Shown here: piece after piece, positions 43,512-52,841 of the stretch | Numbering within the stretch: position 1 is the stretch's first letter | Layout: every line of letters starts with the position of its first letter | Assembly (NCBI GenBank): GCA_017889705.1 | Contig: JAGGAB010000024.1 | Coordinates: forward strand, 1-60,235 | Origin: Bacillota bacterium | GTDB lineage: Bacteria > Bacillota > Negativicutes > Sporomusales > Sporomusaceae | Direction of reading: 5' to 3' | Length of the DNA: 60,235 nt | The notes under the pieces: generated by a model | Database searches by the model: none | What the model was told of the DNA's origin: nothing | What the model saw: only the letters and a program-made list of their open reading frames with translations | Program-made: the position numbers and the translations under genes

Positions 43512-44954
43512 TTACATTTTCAATAACTCTAATCGTTTAGCCCGCTGTACCAAGGTTGATGACCCCCTACCCCGCTCCGGGACATCCTCCAGCGGAATAT
43601 TAAGTTCCCGGGCAATCAGCGCTCTAACCCGCGGACCGCAAAAGGCTCCCTGACAGCTGCCCATACCGCTGCGAGTACGCAAGTTAACTGCCGCAACCGA
43701 TTTCACCGGAATATTCCGGTGTAAGCAATCGATAATTTCAGCTTCGGTGACCTTTTCACACCGGCAAATAATATGCTGCTCCGGATCTATTGCATTGATA
43801 TCTCCGGCAAAGGCTGCGTCTTTTTTTCTGATAATCGGTGCTCTGTAGGGATTAAACGCCGGATTAAGCTGCAAGTCGAGACCGACTGCTCGTAAAACTT
43901 CGATAACCTCCAGCGCAATAGCCGGCGAAGACGTAAGACCCGGCGAGTCAATTCCCACCAGATTAATGAAGCCTTTTACACTGCTTTCTTCAATAATCCA
44001 GTCAGATTTATTAGATACCGGGCGATTACCGGCAAACGACTTGAGCGCTTTCTTCATGGTAAAACCCGGAACCGATTTACGGGCAGTTTCCACAATGTAT
44101 TTTAGTGCCTTTTCATCTGTTCCCAAATCCTCTTTATCATCAATCTCCTCGGCATTGGGGCCAATCATTAAATTGCCGTGATAGGTAGTCGTCACCAGAA
44201 TACCTTTACCCAGTTTTGTCGGCACCTGAAAAATGACGGAATTAGCCAGGTAATTTTGGTCTTTATCAAGCAAAACATATTGACCACGCCGCGGAGTTAT
44301 CTGATACTCATTAATCCCTACCATCCGCGCGACCTGATCACTATGAATGCCTGCAGCATTAATCACATACCGGGTCAATATCTCAACACCTGTATTGGTT
44401 GTAAGCAAAAAACCGTCTGCCTTTTGTTCTATTTGTACTACTTCTGTTTCCAGATAAAGCTTAACACCGTTTGCAACAGCATTCTCCGCTAATGCCTGCG
44501 CAAATTCATAAGGTGAGGTAACCCCGGCATTTTCGCAATACAAGGCGGCTTTTGCCTTCTGGCTTATGTAGGGTTCGAGTTTCCGCGCTTCTTCGCCATC
44601 CACAATACGCAAACCGCGCACACCGTTCTTCTCCCCATAGGCCGCAAGCTCTTGCAGAGTTGCCACTTCTTCCTCCTGAAAAGCCAGCACCAGTGAACCT
44701 GTTTTCCGATACCCAAAGTTGAGCTCATTATTTAATTGTTCATACATCTGATTTCCTTTAACACAGAGTTTTGCTTTTAAGCTACCTGGTTTATCAGAAT
44801 AACCACCATGAACAATGCCACTATTGGCTTTTGAACAACCACAGCCGACATCGTCCTGCCGTTCAAGCACACACACCTTGAGCTGATAGCGCGACAACTG
44901 CCTGGCAATATTAAGACCCACAACTCCAGCACCAATAATACAAACATCAAGCAT
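43512..44954 (-). CDS. FAD-dependent oxidoreductase with BFD-type [2Fe-2S] domain (GlpA-like)
   Basis: 480 residues. FAD-binding GAGVVGLNIARQ at 8-19, then the DAO-type oxidase core (NSGIVHGGYSDKPGSLKAKL, NAAGIHSDQVARM). The C-terminal BFD-like domain has CRCEKVTEAEI and, 30 residues on, RSGMGSCQGAFCGP, four Cys for an iron-sulfur cluster. This matches GlpA/LhgO-type dehydrogenases of anaerobes, which usually sit with a second flavoprotein and a small protein; neither partner is here. Substrate may be glycerol-3-phosphate or a 2-hydroxyacid. AAGGGGG precedes the ATG. Confidence 0.85.
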   Translation of the reverse strand: MLDVCIIGAGVVGLNIARQLSRYQLKVCVLERQDDVGCGCSKANSGIVHGGYSDKPGSLKAKLCVKGNQMYEQLNNELNFGYRKTGSLVLAFQEEEVATLQELAAYGEKNGVRGLRIVDGEEARKLEPYISQKAKAALYCENAGVTSPYEFAQALAENAVANGVKLYLETEVVQIEQKADGFLLTTNTGVEILTRYVINAAGIHSDQVARMVGINEYQITPRRGQYVLLDKDQNYLANSVIFQVPTKLGKGILVTTTYHGNLMIGPNAEEIDDKEDLGTDEKALKYIVETARKSVPGFTMKKALKSFAGNRPVSNKSDWIIEESSVKGFINLVGIDSPGLTSSPAIALEVIEVLRAVGLDLQLNPAFNPYRAPIIRKKDAAFAGDINAIDPEQHIICRCEKVTEAEIIDCLHRNIPVKSVAAVNLRTRSGMGSCQGAFCGPRVRALIARELNIPLEDVPERGRGSSTLVQRAKRLELLKM

Positions 44955-45101
44955 AACTGCGCCCCCTTTGGTTGTAACTTATTTTTATTAATATTTATTA
45001 TCCATCCTTTTCTTAAATCCTGCTTGTAACAATACATACTCACTACAACCTGCGTTTCCCTCATGCCTCAGTTTCTGTGTAAACTGTCTTTTTAATAACA
45101 A

Positions 45102-45141
45102 GAGCCTGAACGCTGCAGTCTACCTTGCAACATTCAGGCTC
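45102..45141 (-). terminator. Terminator after the FliD-like gene
   Basis: Arms GAGCCTGAA and TTCAGGCTC, followed by TTGTTATTA on the minus strand, 18 nt from the stop of the gene at 45159. Confidence 0.75.
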
Positions 45142-45158
45142 CAAATTCATTATGGTTA

Positions 45159-45893
45159 TTATACGATTGTATCTACTAACCCGCCGACTCCATACAGCTG
45201 ACTGTAAAAAGAAGTATAGGTGCTGCCAAGATATTCACTAAGCTGCGCCTGATATTGCGTATTGAGCGCACTGCGTTCGGTGCTGTTCCCATTATTCACC
45301 ATCGCAGCCATTGGCTGCGCCAGGGTATTTGTGGCAACTTTAGCAACTTTGCTGGCCAAGCCACCAGCGCTGCCCAAAGCAGTCTTTACTGCTGACAAGT
45401 TGGTGGTCACGGCTTGTTCCAGCTTATCCTTATCAACAGTTAGCGTCTTATCATTATTAACCGTAATTCCAATATCGGCCAAGCTAACTTTATTATCACT
45501 TGCAGCCTCTGTCAAATTTTTAAGCAGCCGCTTATTGAGTATGCTGGAATTATCCTTATCCTGTAATGTTTCCACCGTATCATTATATTTTTCAGCAAAA
45601 TCCTGTACCGCGCTGACAACAGCCTTGCTGTCATCTTTTTTAAATACACTGTTTTGGCTACTTGCAACCAGTGTCTGCGCCGAAGTTTTCAGATCGTCAT
45701 AAGCTTCCCGGACATCACGAAGTGTTCTGCTTAGCTGTGCCTGATTTGCTGCATTACGCGAAATCGCGCTGCTGTTTTGATTCTGATATCCGGACAATAT
45801 GGCCGAAACAGGTGTAGAGTTGTTCCCATAAAGCTGTCGAATAAGAGAACTGTAGGAATTATACCGATTATAGCTACTAATAGCATTGACCAT
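45159..45893 (-). CDS. FliD/hook-associated-protein-like protein (orphan)
   Basis: 244 residues, mostly helical and Ser/Asn/Ala-rich. The middle section (VVSAVQDFAEKYNDTVETLQ, then LADIGITVNNDKTLTVDKDK with the following LEQAV) is the hallmark of the FliD C-terminal region, where such segments precede coiled coils. The N-terminal hook-basal part of real FliD is absent, so this is a short relative. No other flagellar gene is near. AGGTGA precedes the ATG. Role unknown; a secreted or filament-associated function is possible. Confidence 0.65.
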   Translation of the reverse strand: MVNAISSYNRYNSYSSLIRQLYGNNSTPVSAILSGYQNQNSSAISRNAANQAQLSRTLRDVREAYDDLKTSAQTLVASSQNSVFKKDDSKAVVSAVQDFAEKYNDTVETLQDKDNSSILNKRLLKNLTEAASDNKVSLADIGITVNNDKTLTVDKDKLEQAVTTNLSAVKTALGSAGGLASKVAKVATNTLAQPMAAMVNNGNSTERSALNTQYQAQLSEYLGSTYTSFYSQLYGVGGLVDTIV

Positions 45894-46086
45894 ATTATCA
45901 CCTCATCATCAATTACATACTTAGTCTTATTTTCAGTGTATAGTAAAATTATTCCATGGTCAACAATTTTCTAATATTTTTCTAATATTTTTCTGTCACT
46001 TTTTGTCATTTTATGTTTTAAAGCAGGAAAATAATCGCCTTACCGGGAATATCTTTTGCGATATATCACAGAGAAAGAGGTTTATC

Positions 46087-46839
46087 ATGAAGTTAATCTC
46101 CTGGAATGTTAACGGCCTGAGGGCTTGTATTACCAAAGGCTTTACCGATTTTTTCACCGCTGTTGATGCGGATATTTTCTGTGTGCAGGAAACCAAAATG
46201 CAACAAGAGCAATCCGAGCTGGAACTGGCAGGTTATCAGCAATACTGGAATAGCGCCATAAAAAAAGGCTACTCCGGCACGGCAATTTTTACGCGCATTG
46301 AGCCATTATCGGCCACCTACGGCATGAATATCGCCGGCCATGATCAGGAAGGCCGCATCATTACTCTGGAATTTGCCGATTTTTATTTAGTCAATGTCTA
46401 TACCCCGAATTCTCAGCGGGAACTTGCCCGCCTTGACTACCGCATGAAATGGGAAGAGGATTTTGGCTCTTATCTCCTTAATCTCGATAAACAAAAACCA
46501 GTAATTGTCTGCGGCGACCTCAATGTCGCCCATCAGGAAATCGACATTAAAAATCCTAAAACCAACCGACGAAATGCCGGTTTTACCGATGAAGAGCGCA
46601 ATAAAATGACCTTGCTGCTTGCCACAGGCTTTACCGATACGTTTCGCTTTCTCTATCCTGACAGACAAGATGCCTACACTTGGTGGTCCTATATGATGAA
46701 TGCCAGAGCGCGCAATATCGGTTGGCGTATTGATTACTTCCTGGTATCTAATCGCTTAGCACCTTCTATAGTTGAGGCCAGCATCTATCCTGATATTTTA
46801 GGAAGCGACCATTGCCCAGTCGGCCTTGAACTAAAATAA
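46087..46839 (+). CDS. xth: Exodeoxyribonuclease III
   Basis: 250 residues. AP endonuclease/exonuclease with all motifs: [10 protein letters not shown] at 3-12, CVQETKMQ (catalytic Glu), YNSGT-like [44 protein letters not shown] and the terminal [10 protein letters not shown]. Acts in base excision repair. The ATG at 46087 has AAAGAGG upstream; an open frame from 46003 is an artefact. Terminator at 46849. Confidence 0.95.
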   Translation: MKLISWNVNGLRACITKGFTDFFTAVDADIFCVQETKMQQEQSELELAGYQQYWNSAIKKGYSGTAIFTRIEPLSATYGMNIAGHDQEGRIITLEFADFYLVNVYTPNSQRELARLDYRMKWEEDFGSYLLNLDKQKPVIVCGDLNVAHQEIDIKNPKTNRRNAGFTDEERNKMTLLLATGFTDTFRFLYPDRQDAYTWWSYMMNARARNIGWRIDYFLVSNRLAPSIVEASIYPDILGSDHCPVGLELK

Positions 46840-46848
46840 GCACATAAA

Positions 46849-46881
46849 AACCAGTGCCTGCTCGGCACTGGTTCTTTTTTC
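46849..46881 (+). terminator. Terminator of xth
   Basis: Arms AACCAGTGCC and GGCACTGGTT with a five-base loop, then CTTTTTT. It also lies close to the end of the convergent YitT-family gene. Confidence 0.9.
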
Positions 46882-46906
46882 GCAATAAATACAAAGCTTC
46901 TATTTG

Positions 46907-47764
46907 TCAGTGAATAGCCTTTTTCTTAAATCTGCCGCCCATAACCTCATGAACATCATTAAAGGTAACAAAGGCGCCTTCGTCTATTTCGTCAATAATC
47001 GATTTTAGTTTGGCCATCTCCAATCGCGTAATAACACAATACAATACGTCTTTACGTTCTTTGGTGTAACCACCTGAACCATGCAGAACGGTAACACCCC
47101 GCCCCAGGCGCGCCATAAGTGTTTCGGTTATTTCGTCAGGTTTATCTGTTACAATCATAACCGCCTTGGATTCATCCAAACCTTCAATTACAATATCAAT
47201 AACTTTGAAAGCAACAAAATACGCTACCAGAGAATACATGGCTTTATCCCAGCTAAACACCAAACCCGCACTGGTAAGGATAAATAAATTGAAAAACATA
47301 ATGACTTCACCAACCGAGAAACTGGTTCGTTTATCCATCAAAATGGCGACAATCTCTGTCCCGTCAAGTGACCCACCATACCTGATAATAAGGCCAACGC
47401 CAATACCAATAATAATACCGCCGAATATGGCTGCTAAAAACAGATCATTGGTAAGTCCTGGTATAGGATGAAATACCGAGACCCAGTAAGACAGCGATAT
47501 AATAGAAAAGAGCGTCGATATCGCAAAGCTTTTTCCAATCTGCGTATACCCAAGATACAAAAACGGTATATTCAGCAAGACCAAAAACAGACTTAGCGGC
47601 ACTCCTGTTAAATGACTGGCCATTATCGAGATGCCGACAATGCCACCATCAATAATGTTGTTGGGAACCAAAAAAATCTCTAAACCAACTGCTGCAATAA
47701 TTGACCCAATAAAAAGTAATACATACTTTTGAAAAATACGTAAATTTGAACTTTTTTTGGTCAT
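46907..47764 (-). CDS. YitT-family membrane protein (DUF161/DUF2179)
   Basis: 285 residues. Five or six N-terminal membrane segments with GLEIFLVPNNIIDGGIVGIS and GLIIRYGGSLDGTEIVAIL, then a soluble C-terminal DUF2179 domain (HGSGGYTKERKDVLYCVITR, IDEGAFVTFNDVHEVMGGRF). A common family in Firmicutes without an agreed function. AGGAGGAG upstream of the ATG. Monocistronic. Confidence 0.9.
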   Translation of the reverse strand: MTKKSSNLRIFQKYVLLFIGSIIAAVGLEIFLVPNNIIDGGIVGISIMASHLTGVPLSLFLVLLNIPFLYLGYTQIGKSFAISTLFSIISLSYWVSVFHPIPGLTNDLFLAAIFGGIIIGIGVGLIIRYGGSLDGTEIVAILMDKRTSFSVGEVIMFFNLFILTSAGLVFSWDKAMYSLVAYFVAFKVIDIVIEGLDESKAVMIVTDKPDEITETLMARLGRGVTVLHGSGGYTKERKDVLYCVITRLEMAKLKSIIDEIDEGAFVTFNDVHEVMGGRFKKKAIH

Positions 47765-47813
47765 TTATCCTCCTCCTTCGGTTCATTTGTTAGTTGTTAG
47801 GCGCAGCTAGACT

Positions 47814-48281
47814 TTACCTGTTCATCAAGCCTACATAAACTTTCATGCTAATATCATCTACCAAAAAGTCGACTACAATAATATTAGGCACGGCCAGCCT
47901 TACTTGGCCATCACTGCCAATAAGAAGTGTCGGCGGAGAAATATCCAGGTCATTAATACCGGTTTTAACAAAATTGGTACATGCATTGGCACACACCATA
48001 TTTGCCATTTCAGAAATGGCACTTTGCGCCAGGTTATCTAATTCAGTCACTTCCATACCCATCATCATCTTGGAGGCAAACTGCTTGGCCGAATCCATAT
48101 CCATACCAATCAAGATGGCACCCTGCAGCGGGCCAAGCACACCGATATTAACCAGTATTCCCCGATAATGCAAGGTGCAGTCTTCCAGTGCCAGACCTTT
48201 TTTTTCAACCTTCTGGAAGCCAATCTGTGGGAGAATACCAACAAACGCCTCTAGTACAGGATTAATTATGTTTACATCCAT
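47814..48281 (-). CDS. CheX-family chemotaxis phosphatase-like protein
   Basis: 155 residues. The active helix reads LAQSAISEMANMVCANA near 80-96, with the conserved E..N pair of CheC/CheX phosphatases (CheX removes phosphate from CheY-P). Second part SPPTLLIGSDG and final beta strands fit the family. It overlaps the REC-CheX gene by 10 nt and is translated after it. Probably a signalling partner of that protein rather than a classical chemotaxis protein, since no che genes are near. Confidence 0.85.
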   Translation of the reverse strand: MDVNIINPVLEAFVGILPQIGFQKVEKKGLALEDCTLHYRGILVNIGVLGPLQGAILIGMDMDSAKQFASKMMMGMEVTELDNLAQSAISEMANMVCANACTNFVKTGINDLDISPPTLLIGSDGQVRLAVPNIIVVDFLVDDISMKVYVGLMNR

Positions 48282-49129
48282 AATACCCTCCCCTTCTTAA
48301 AGCCCGCACCAAGGTATACTCTGCCAAAATCCGTATCAGCGTACATGCCACGCAATTGAACACTAGGGCTGGCAATTTCAGTCTGCACCCCATAAAATAC
48401 ACTTGGCGGCGATACTCTAAGACTAAAGGACTGATCTTTCTTATTAAGCATAGAGCAGGCGATTCCGCCAACAATATTGGCAAACTCCGCGCACATAGCC
48501 ACAATCTCTTCCTGGCCTTTCGGCGGTCGGCGCAAGATAACTTCCGCCATTTTCGCTGCTGTCTCTTGAGAAAAATCCATAATCATCGAGCCCGAATAAC
48601 GCCCGATAATGCCAATTACAATGGTTATCCCCTGAGAAATGTGCTTGTCGGCACACTGACTTTCCGAAAAAGTGGCAATGGTTTTGGTCATGCGGGTTAT
48701 ACTTTGCCCCAACGCTTCCTGAAAAACACCGACACCCCAGTCTTCAAGCTGCTTATACAGCGTATCAGGTGACATTACGCCTTCAATAACCCGCTTTAAA
48801 AGTTCCGGCTCAGCAGGTTTTTGCAAATAACCAAGCACGCCGGTTCGCTTGGCTTCGGCCTCGGTTTCCTCATCCTTCATAGAGCTAATTAAGATAATTT
48901 TGGCCAGTGGATCATGGGCCAGCAACACCTTGCTACACTCAAAACCATCCGCCCCGGGCATAGCTATATCCATAGTTACAATATCCGGCTTACACTGATC
49001 ATAGGTTTCTACCAAGGACTCCAGAGATTCTGCCTCTCCGACAACCTCATAGCCTTCTTGTTGCAAACTATCAGCTAAAATCACACGGGAAAAGGAGGAG
49101 TCGTCAACAACCATAATTCGAATACTCAA
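48272..49129 (-). CDS. Response regulator with C-terminal CheX-like domain
   Basis: 285 residues. Receiver domain: MVVDDSSFSR (acidic pair), PDIVTMDIAMPGADGFEC with phospho-acceptor Asp54, ISSMKDE and YLQKPAEP (conserved Lys). A linker to about residue 150 leads to a CheX/CheC-like domain with GQEEIVAMCAEFANIVGGIA (E..N motif). Such fusions may dephosphorylate their own or a partner receiver. Start TTG at 49129, the only start giving the whole receiver; AGGG lies upstream. Operon with the CheX gene. Confidence 0.85.
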   Translation of the reverse strand: MSIRIMVVDDSSFSRVILADSLQQEGYEVVGEAESLESLVETYDQCKPDIVTMDIAMPGADGFECSKVLLAHDPLAKIILISSMKDEETEAEAKRTGVLGYLQKPAEPELLKRVIEGVMSPDTLYKQLEDWGVGVFQEALGQSITRMTKTIATFSESQCADKHISQGITIVIGIIGRYSGSMIMDFSQETAAKMAEVILRRPPKGQEEIVAMCAEFANIVGGIACSMLNKKDQSFSLRVSPPSVFYGVQTEIASPSVQLRGMYADTDFGRVYLGAGFKKGRVLWM

Positions 49130-49238
49130 TTTCAGCCCTACTTTCGTATTGTATTTTCACATAACCGGTTACACGAATTCTCCCAAAAAATGTGATTATT
49201 ATATATAAATAATGATACCTTAAATTACCTAAGAAAAC

Positions 49239-49300
49239 AACTCCAGGAACTTTTTTTCGACAAAAAAATACTTAATTTGTCGAAAAACGCCACTGGAGTT
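49239..49300. other. Long imperfect hairpin between signalling genes
   Basis: Outer arms AACTCCAG/CTGGAGTT and inner arms TTTTTTCGACAAA/TTTGTCGAAAAA enclose a short A-rich loop. It lies in the 237-nt gap between the HD-GYP gene and the REC-CheX gene. It may be a terminator for the HD-GYP gene downstream; it could also be a regulatory RNA. Confidence 0.5.
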
Positions 49301-49366
49301 GAGTGGTTCTATATAGCGGTTTTTAGTTGGCTAAACGTTCTAACGCTGCATTTCTTTACAGCAAAA

Positions 49367-49975
49367 TTATTCTACAGCAACACCGAACCGCGATTGTAAA
49401 AAAGCGACAAACAGTTGGCAAAGCTCAGGATCAAACTGCGTTCCAGCACATAGCTTAACTTCTTCTATGCACGGACCTAAGTCAACAGGCCCCCGATAGC
49501 AGCGTCCTGTTGTCATTGCGTCAAAAGAGTCACAGATTGCCAGCATCCTGCTTAATAGCGGTATATTCTCACCAGCAAGCCCATCAGGATATCCTTTACC
49601 ATCATACCGTTCATGGTGATGCAGCATACTGGGCAGAACAGCCTGGGCACCCTCGATACGACCAATAATTTCGGCTCCTTGATGCGCATGCTTTCTCATG
49701 ACTTCGTATTCTTCATCAGTAAGCTTGCCAGGTTTAGTAAGAATATCACTCGGTGTTTTTATTTTGCCGACATCATGAACAAGCCCCACAATAAATGCGA
49801 GACTGATTTCATCAGAGCTCATTCCCATCTCAGCCGCCAAACCGGACATAAGTTCAGCCACATGCTCCGCATGCATCAGGGTGTACGGATCACAATAATA
49901 AATCTGGTGACAAAACTCCTCAATTGCTTCCATATTGACAGTATTTATTATAGATAGTTGTTGATTGTCGCGCAC
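49367..49975 (-). CDS. HD-GYP domain protein, probable c-di-GMP phosphodiesterase
   Basis: 202 residues, almost wholly one HD-GYP domain: HAEHVAELMSGLA near 36-48, GLVHDVGKIKTPSDIL (HD signature) near 64-79, HHERYDGKGYPDGLAGENIP (GYP motif) near 119-138, and DSFDAMTTGR. Cleaves cyclic-di-GMP to GMP or pGpG. No receiver domain, so control may be by interaction. Start GTG at 49975 with AGGAGTGAGG upstream. It may act with the CheX proteins next door. Confidence 0.88.
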   Translation of the reverse strand: MRDNQQLSIINTVNMEAIEEFCHQIYYCDPYTLMHAEHVAELMSGLAAEMGMSSDEISLAFIVGLVHDVGKIKTPSDILTKPGKLTDEEYEVMRKHAHQGAEIIGRIEGAQAVLPSMLHHHERYDGKGYPDGLAGENIPLLSRMLAICDSFDAMTTGRCYRGPVDLGPCIEEVKLCAGTQFDPELCQLFVAFLQSRFGVAVE

Positions 49976-49996
49976 TTACCTCACTCCTACCAATTA

Positions 49997-50067
49997 GTCC
50001 CTGGATAATTTCGACAAGAATTCCTGCAGCGTCAAAGCGCCGTCTGAATTAAGTCTCCATTTATCAC
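49997..50067 (-). repeat. Dispersed repeat family 2, copy 2
   Basis: Plus strand CCCTGGATAATTTCGACAAG and, further on, CGTCTGAATTAAGTCTCCAT. Over 65-70 nt it aligns with copies at 37883-37952 and 58550-58619. It lies downstream of ilvN. Reading the minus strand it encodes KWRLNSDG-ALTLQEFL, comparable in copy 3 with KWRLNSVDVVPPPES. Confidence 0.6.
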
Positions 50068-50222
50068 GGGTGGTTTTCAACTATATCTATTGGTTTTACG
50101 GTATCTTCCACTAAATATTTCTGCGCACAATCAATTATCCCTTTATTTTCCATTTGCTGGTATGAATTAAATTTTTATTCCCCGCTCTTTGCGATTAATC
50201 ATTAAAAAAACCTTGTCTTTCC

Positions 50223-50720
50223 CTACATCTCTTTGGCAGGCACCGGCCCCCGCGCCAAAGCGACTTTACCTGTCCTGACAATCTCTATAATGCCAAAATC
50301 CAGTAGCACTTCACAAAAAGCGTCAATTTTGCTTTCTTCACCTGTCAGTTCAATTGCCACCGTTTCCCGGTTAACGTCAATGATTTTGGCCCGAAAGATT
50401 TCGACAACATTTACCAAGTCAGAACGATTAGTTTTGCTGGCTTTTACCTTAATAAGCGCTAATTCCCGTTCAATAGACTCGACATAGGTAAGATTTACAA
50501 TCTTGATAACATCAACCAATTTGGATAATTGGTTAACAACCTGTTCGAGTTCCACCTCATTGTCAGCCTCAACACTTACCGTAATCCGGGTAGTATCCGC
50601 CTCTTCCGTATAACCGGCAGCAATACTTTCAATATTAAATGCCCGTCGGCTGATTAGTCCTGATATATGGGTTAATACCCCAGGCCGATTTTCCACCAGC
50701 ACTGCCAATGTATATTTCAT
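50223..50720 (-). CDS. ilvN: Acetolactate synthase regulatory (small) subunit
   Basis: 165 residues. An ACT domain at the N-terminus (LAVLVENRPGVLTHISGLIS, VEADNEVELEQVVNQLSKLV) and a second domain after residue 80 (ELALIKVKASKTNRSDLVNV). It raises activity of IlvB and gives feedback inhibition by valine. Its ATG overlaps the ilvB stop (TGATG), so the two subunits are coupled. GGGGG lies upstream. Confidence 0.95.
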   Translation of the reverse strand: MKYTLAVLVENRPGVLTHISGLISRRAFNIESIAAGYTEEADTTRITVSVEADNEVELEQVVNQLSKLVDVIKIVNLTYVESIERELALIKVKASKTNRSDLVNVVEIFRAKIIDVNRETVAIELTGEESKIDAFCEVLLDFGIIEIVRTGKVALARGPVPAKEM

Positions 50721-52417
50721 CAGTTCATTCCCCCTAACAGCATTTGATCCAAACGTCCGCCTGGCGGCACCATTGGCAATACGTCTTCCGTAGGCGGAAC
50801 CAGTACTTCAACAAGTACCGGTCCCTCCATTGACAAAGCTTTTTCCAGCACAGTATCAAGTTCCTCAGGCCGGGTCACGCGCATACCGGGCACACCCATA
50901 GCCTCAGCCAACTTGACAAAATCAGTTTTGCCTTTAAGCGTGGAGTGAGAATAGCGTTGGCCGTAAAACATCCGTTGCCACTGATGCACCATTCCCAGCA
51001 CTTCATTGTTCATAACAAAAATCTTCACCGGCAGGTTATTATCCGCCACGGTTGCGAGTTCCTGACAATTCATCATAATGCTGCCATCACCGGTAAACAG
51101 CACTACCTGTGAGTCAGGCAGACCGAATTGCGCTCCCAGGGCTGCCGGCAAACCATAGCCCATAGTTCCCAGGCCGCCTGAAGTGATAAACGAACGCTCA
51201 CGCTTAAAATTATAAAATTGCGCCGTCCACATCTGATGCTGGCCAACATCAGTCACCACAATCGTATTCTCCTGGGTAAGGCGGCTTACCTTCTCAATAA
51301 CCAATTGCGGCATAACCTTTTCTGAAGCTTGGTCATATGTTAGCGGCTGTTCCTTTTTCCAGCTCTGCACACACTCATGCCATGCGGCAATCCCTTGCCG
51401 CCACTCTGTCGCACTGCGCTGTCCCGCTTTTTCATTGAGGAGTGGCAGCGACCAGCGCAGATCACCAACCACCCGGAGATCAGCACGCACATTTTTATTA
51501 ACTTCGGCCGGATCAATATCAAAATGCACAATTTTGGCCTGAGGCGCAAAGTTCTTTACAACACTGGTTACCCGATCATCAAAACGAACGCCGATACCCA
51601 GAAGCAGATCACATTCGGTTGTTGCCATGTTGGCGGCATATGTGCCATGCATGCCCACCATGCCCAAATGCTGCTCAGCATCGGCCGGAATACAGCCCAA
51701 CCCCATCAAGCTTGAAAACACCGGAAAACCGGTCAGCTCAACCAGCTTGCGAAACTCTTGGGCCGTATCGGAGAGCACTACCCCGCCGCCGACAAAAATT
51801 ACCGGATTTTGGGCTTCCAGCATAGCCTGTACAGCCAGTTCCACACTGTTAGGCTCACCGTCAAACAGCGGCGTATATCCGCGTAGTGAAACAGTCTCCG
51901 GATATTCAAAATCTATTGTCGCATTAAATACATCACGCGAAATATCAACAACCACCGGCCCCGGCCGCCCGGTTCTGGCAATATAAAAAGCTTCTTTTAA
52001 AATCCGCGGCAAATCCTGAATCCTTTTCACCAAGTAATTGTGCTTGGTAATCGGTGTTGTAATCCCTCGGACATCGGCTTCCTGAAAAGCGTCTTTGCCA
52101 ATCACACCAACCCCGACCTGACCGGTAATGGCGACAAGCGGCACCGAATCCATATAAGCAGTAGCTATACCGGTTACCAGATTAGTGGCACCAGGACCTG
52201 AAGTCGCAAAACATACTCCTGTTTTCCCGGTTGCCCGCGCATAACCGTCGGCAGCATGGACGGCCCCCTGTTCATGCCGGGTCAAAATATGAGGAAAATC
52301 AGCCTTAAATAAGGCATCATACAAGGTTAGCACACATCCTCCCGGATAGCCGAATACCAATTCTACCCCTTCGGCTTTCAAACATTCAATAACGGCTTCC
52401 GCTCCCAACATTTTCAA
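50720..52417 (-). CDS. ilvB: Acetolactate synthase catalytic subunit
   Basis: 565 residues. Condenses two pyruvates, or pyruvate and 2-oxobutyrate, with thiamin diphosphate, FAD and magnesium. Signatures: VFGYPGGCVLTLYDAL near 20, RHEQGAVHAADGYARATGK (ThDP glutamate), GVCFATSGPGATNLVTGIAT, VGDLRWSLPLL, and the ThDP-binding GDGSIMMNCQELATVADNNL near 440. Start TTG at 52417 with GGGGG eight nt upstream; an ATG two codons later is possible. A T-box leader lies upstream. Genes ilvCD are not visible. Confidence 0.95.
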   Translation of the reverse strand: MKMLGAEAVIECLKAEGVELVFGYPGGCVLTLYDALFKADFPHILTRHEQGAVHAADGYARATGKTGVCFATSGPGATNLVTGIATAYMDSVPLVAITGQVGVGVIGKDAFQEADVRGITTPITKHNYLVKRIQDLPRILKEAFYIARTGRPGPVVVDISRDVFNATIDFEYPETVSLRGYTPLFDGEPNSVELAVQAMLEAQNPVIFVGGGVVLSDTAQEFRKLVELTGFPVFSSLMGLGCIPADAEQHLGMVGMHGTYAANMATTECDLLLGIGVRFDDRVTSVVKNFAPQAKIVHFDIDPAEVNKNVRADLRVVGDLRWSLPLLNEKAGQRSATEWRQGIAAWHECVQSWKKEQPLTYDQASEKVMPQLVIEKVSRLTQENTIVVTDVGQHQMWTAQFYNFKRERSFITSGGLGTMGYGLPAALGAQFGLPDSQVVLFTGDGSIMMNCQELATVADNNLPVKIFVMNNEVLGMVHQWQRMFYGQRYSHSTLKGKTDFVKLAEAMGVPGMRVTRPEELDTVLEKALSMEGPVLVEVLVPPTEDVLPMVPPGGRLDQMLLGGMN

Positions 52418-52458
52418 GCTATTTTCCCCCTTCTGTTCTCTTCGTAAAAAAATAAAAA

Positions 52459-52735
52459 AACCTCTGTCCCTTGTTTAAAGGGACGGAGGTTAATCCGCGA
52501 TACCACCCAAATTCTATGGCTATTGCCATAGCAACTCACCGGTACGGAGTATATGCATACACTCGATACCTCGCCGCAATAACGGGCGGCAATACCTCTT
52601 GCGAGAACCCGGCGCAGCCTACTAACACTTCAGCCCGCAACTCGCGGATGATTTTCATTATAGTTGATAGTGCCGGCTCACACCAAACCCGGCTCGCTGT
52701 GGCTATCATGATATAACTACTCTTCCGTTCATCGT
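52459..52735 (-). ncRNA. T-box leader of ilvBN with terminator
   Basis: Minus-strand marks: GCGAGCCGGGTTTGGTGTGAGCC (stem I distal, in part), GAAAATCA (specifier region, suggesting ATC, isoleucine), then the T-box GGGTGGTATCGCGG at 52508-52495. The terminator is AACCTCCGTCCC with AGGGACAGAGGTT (52491-52459) followed by seven T. Uncharged tRNA binding would allow readthrough. The specifier is inferred from position only. Confidence 0.92.
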
Positions 52736-52841
52736 CATTTGATTTATTTTATTAAATGTAATATTACAGAAAAATCATTCGATTGTCAAGAATAATGTTT
52801 AAGTGTAACTTTCCATCCTGTACCAATGCAAAAACCTCTGT

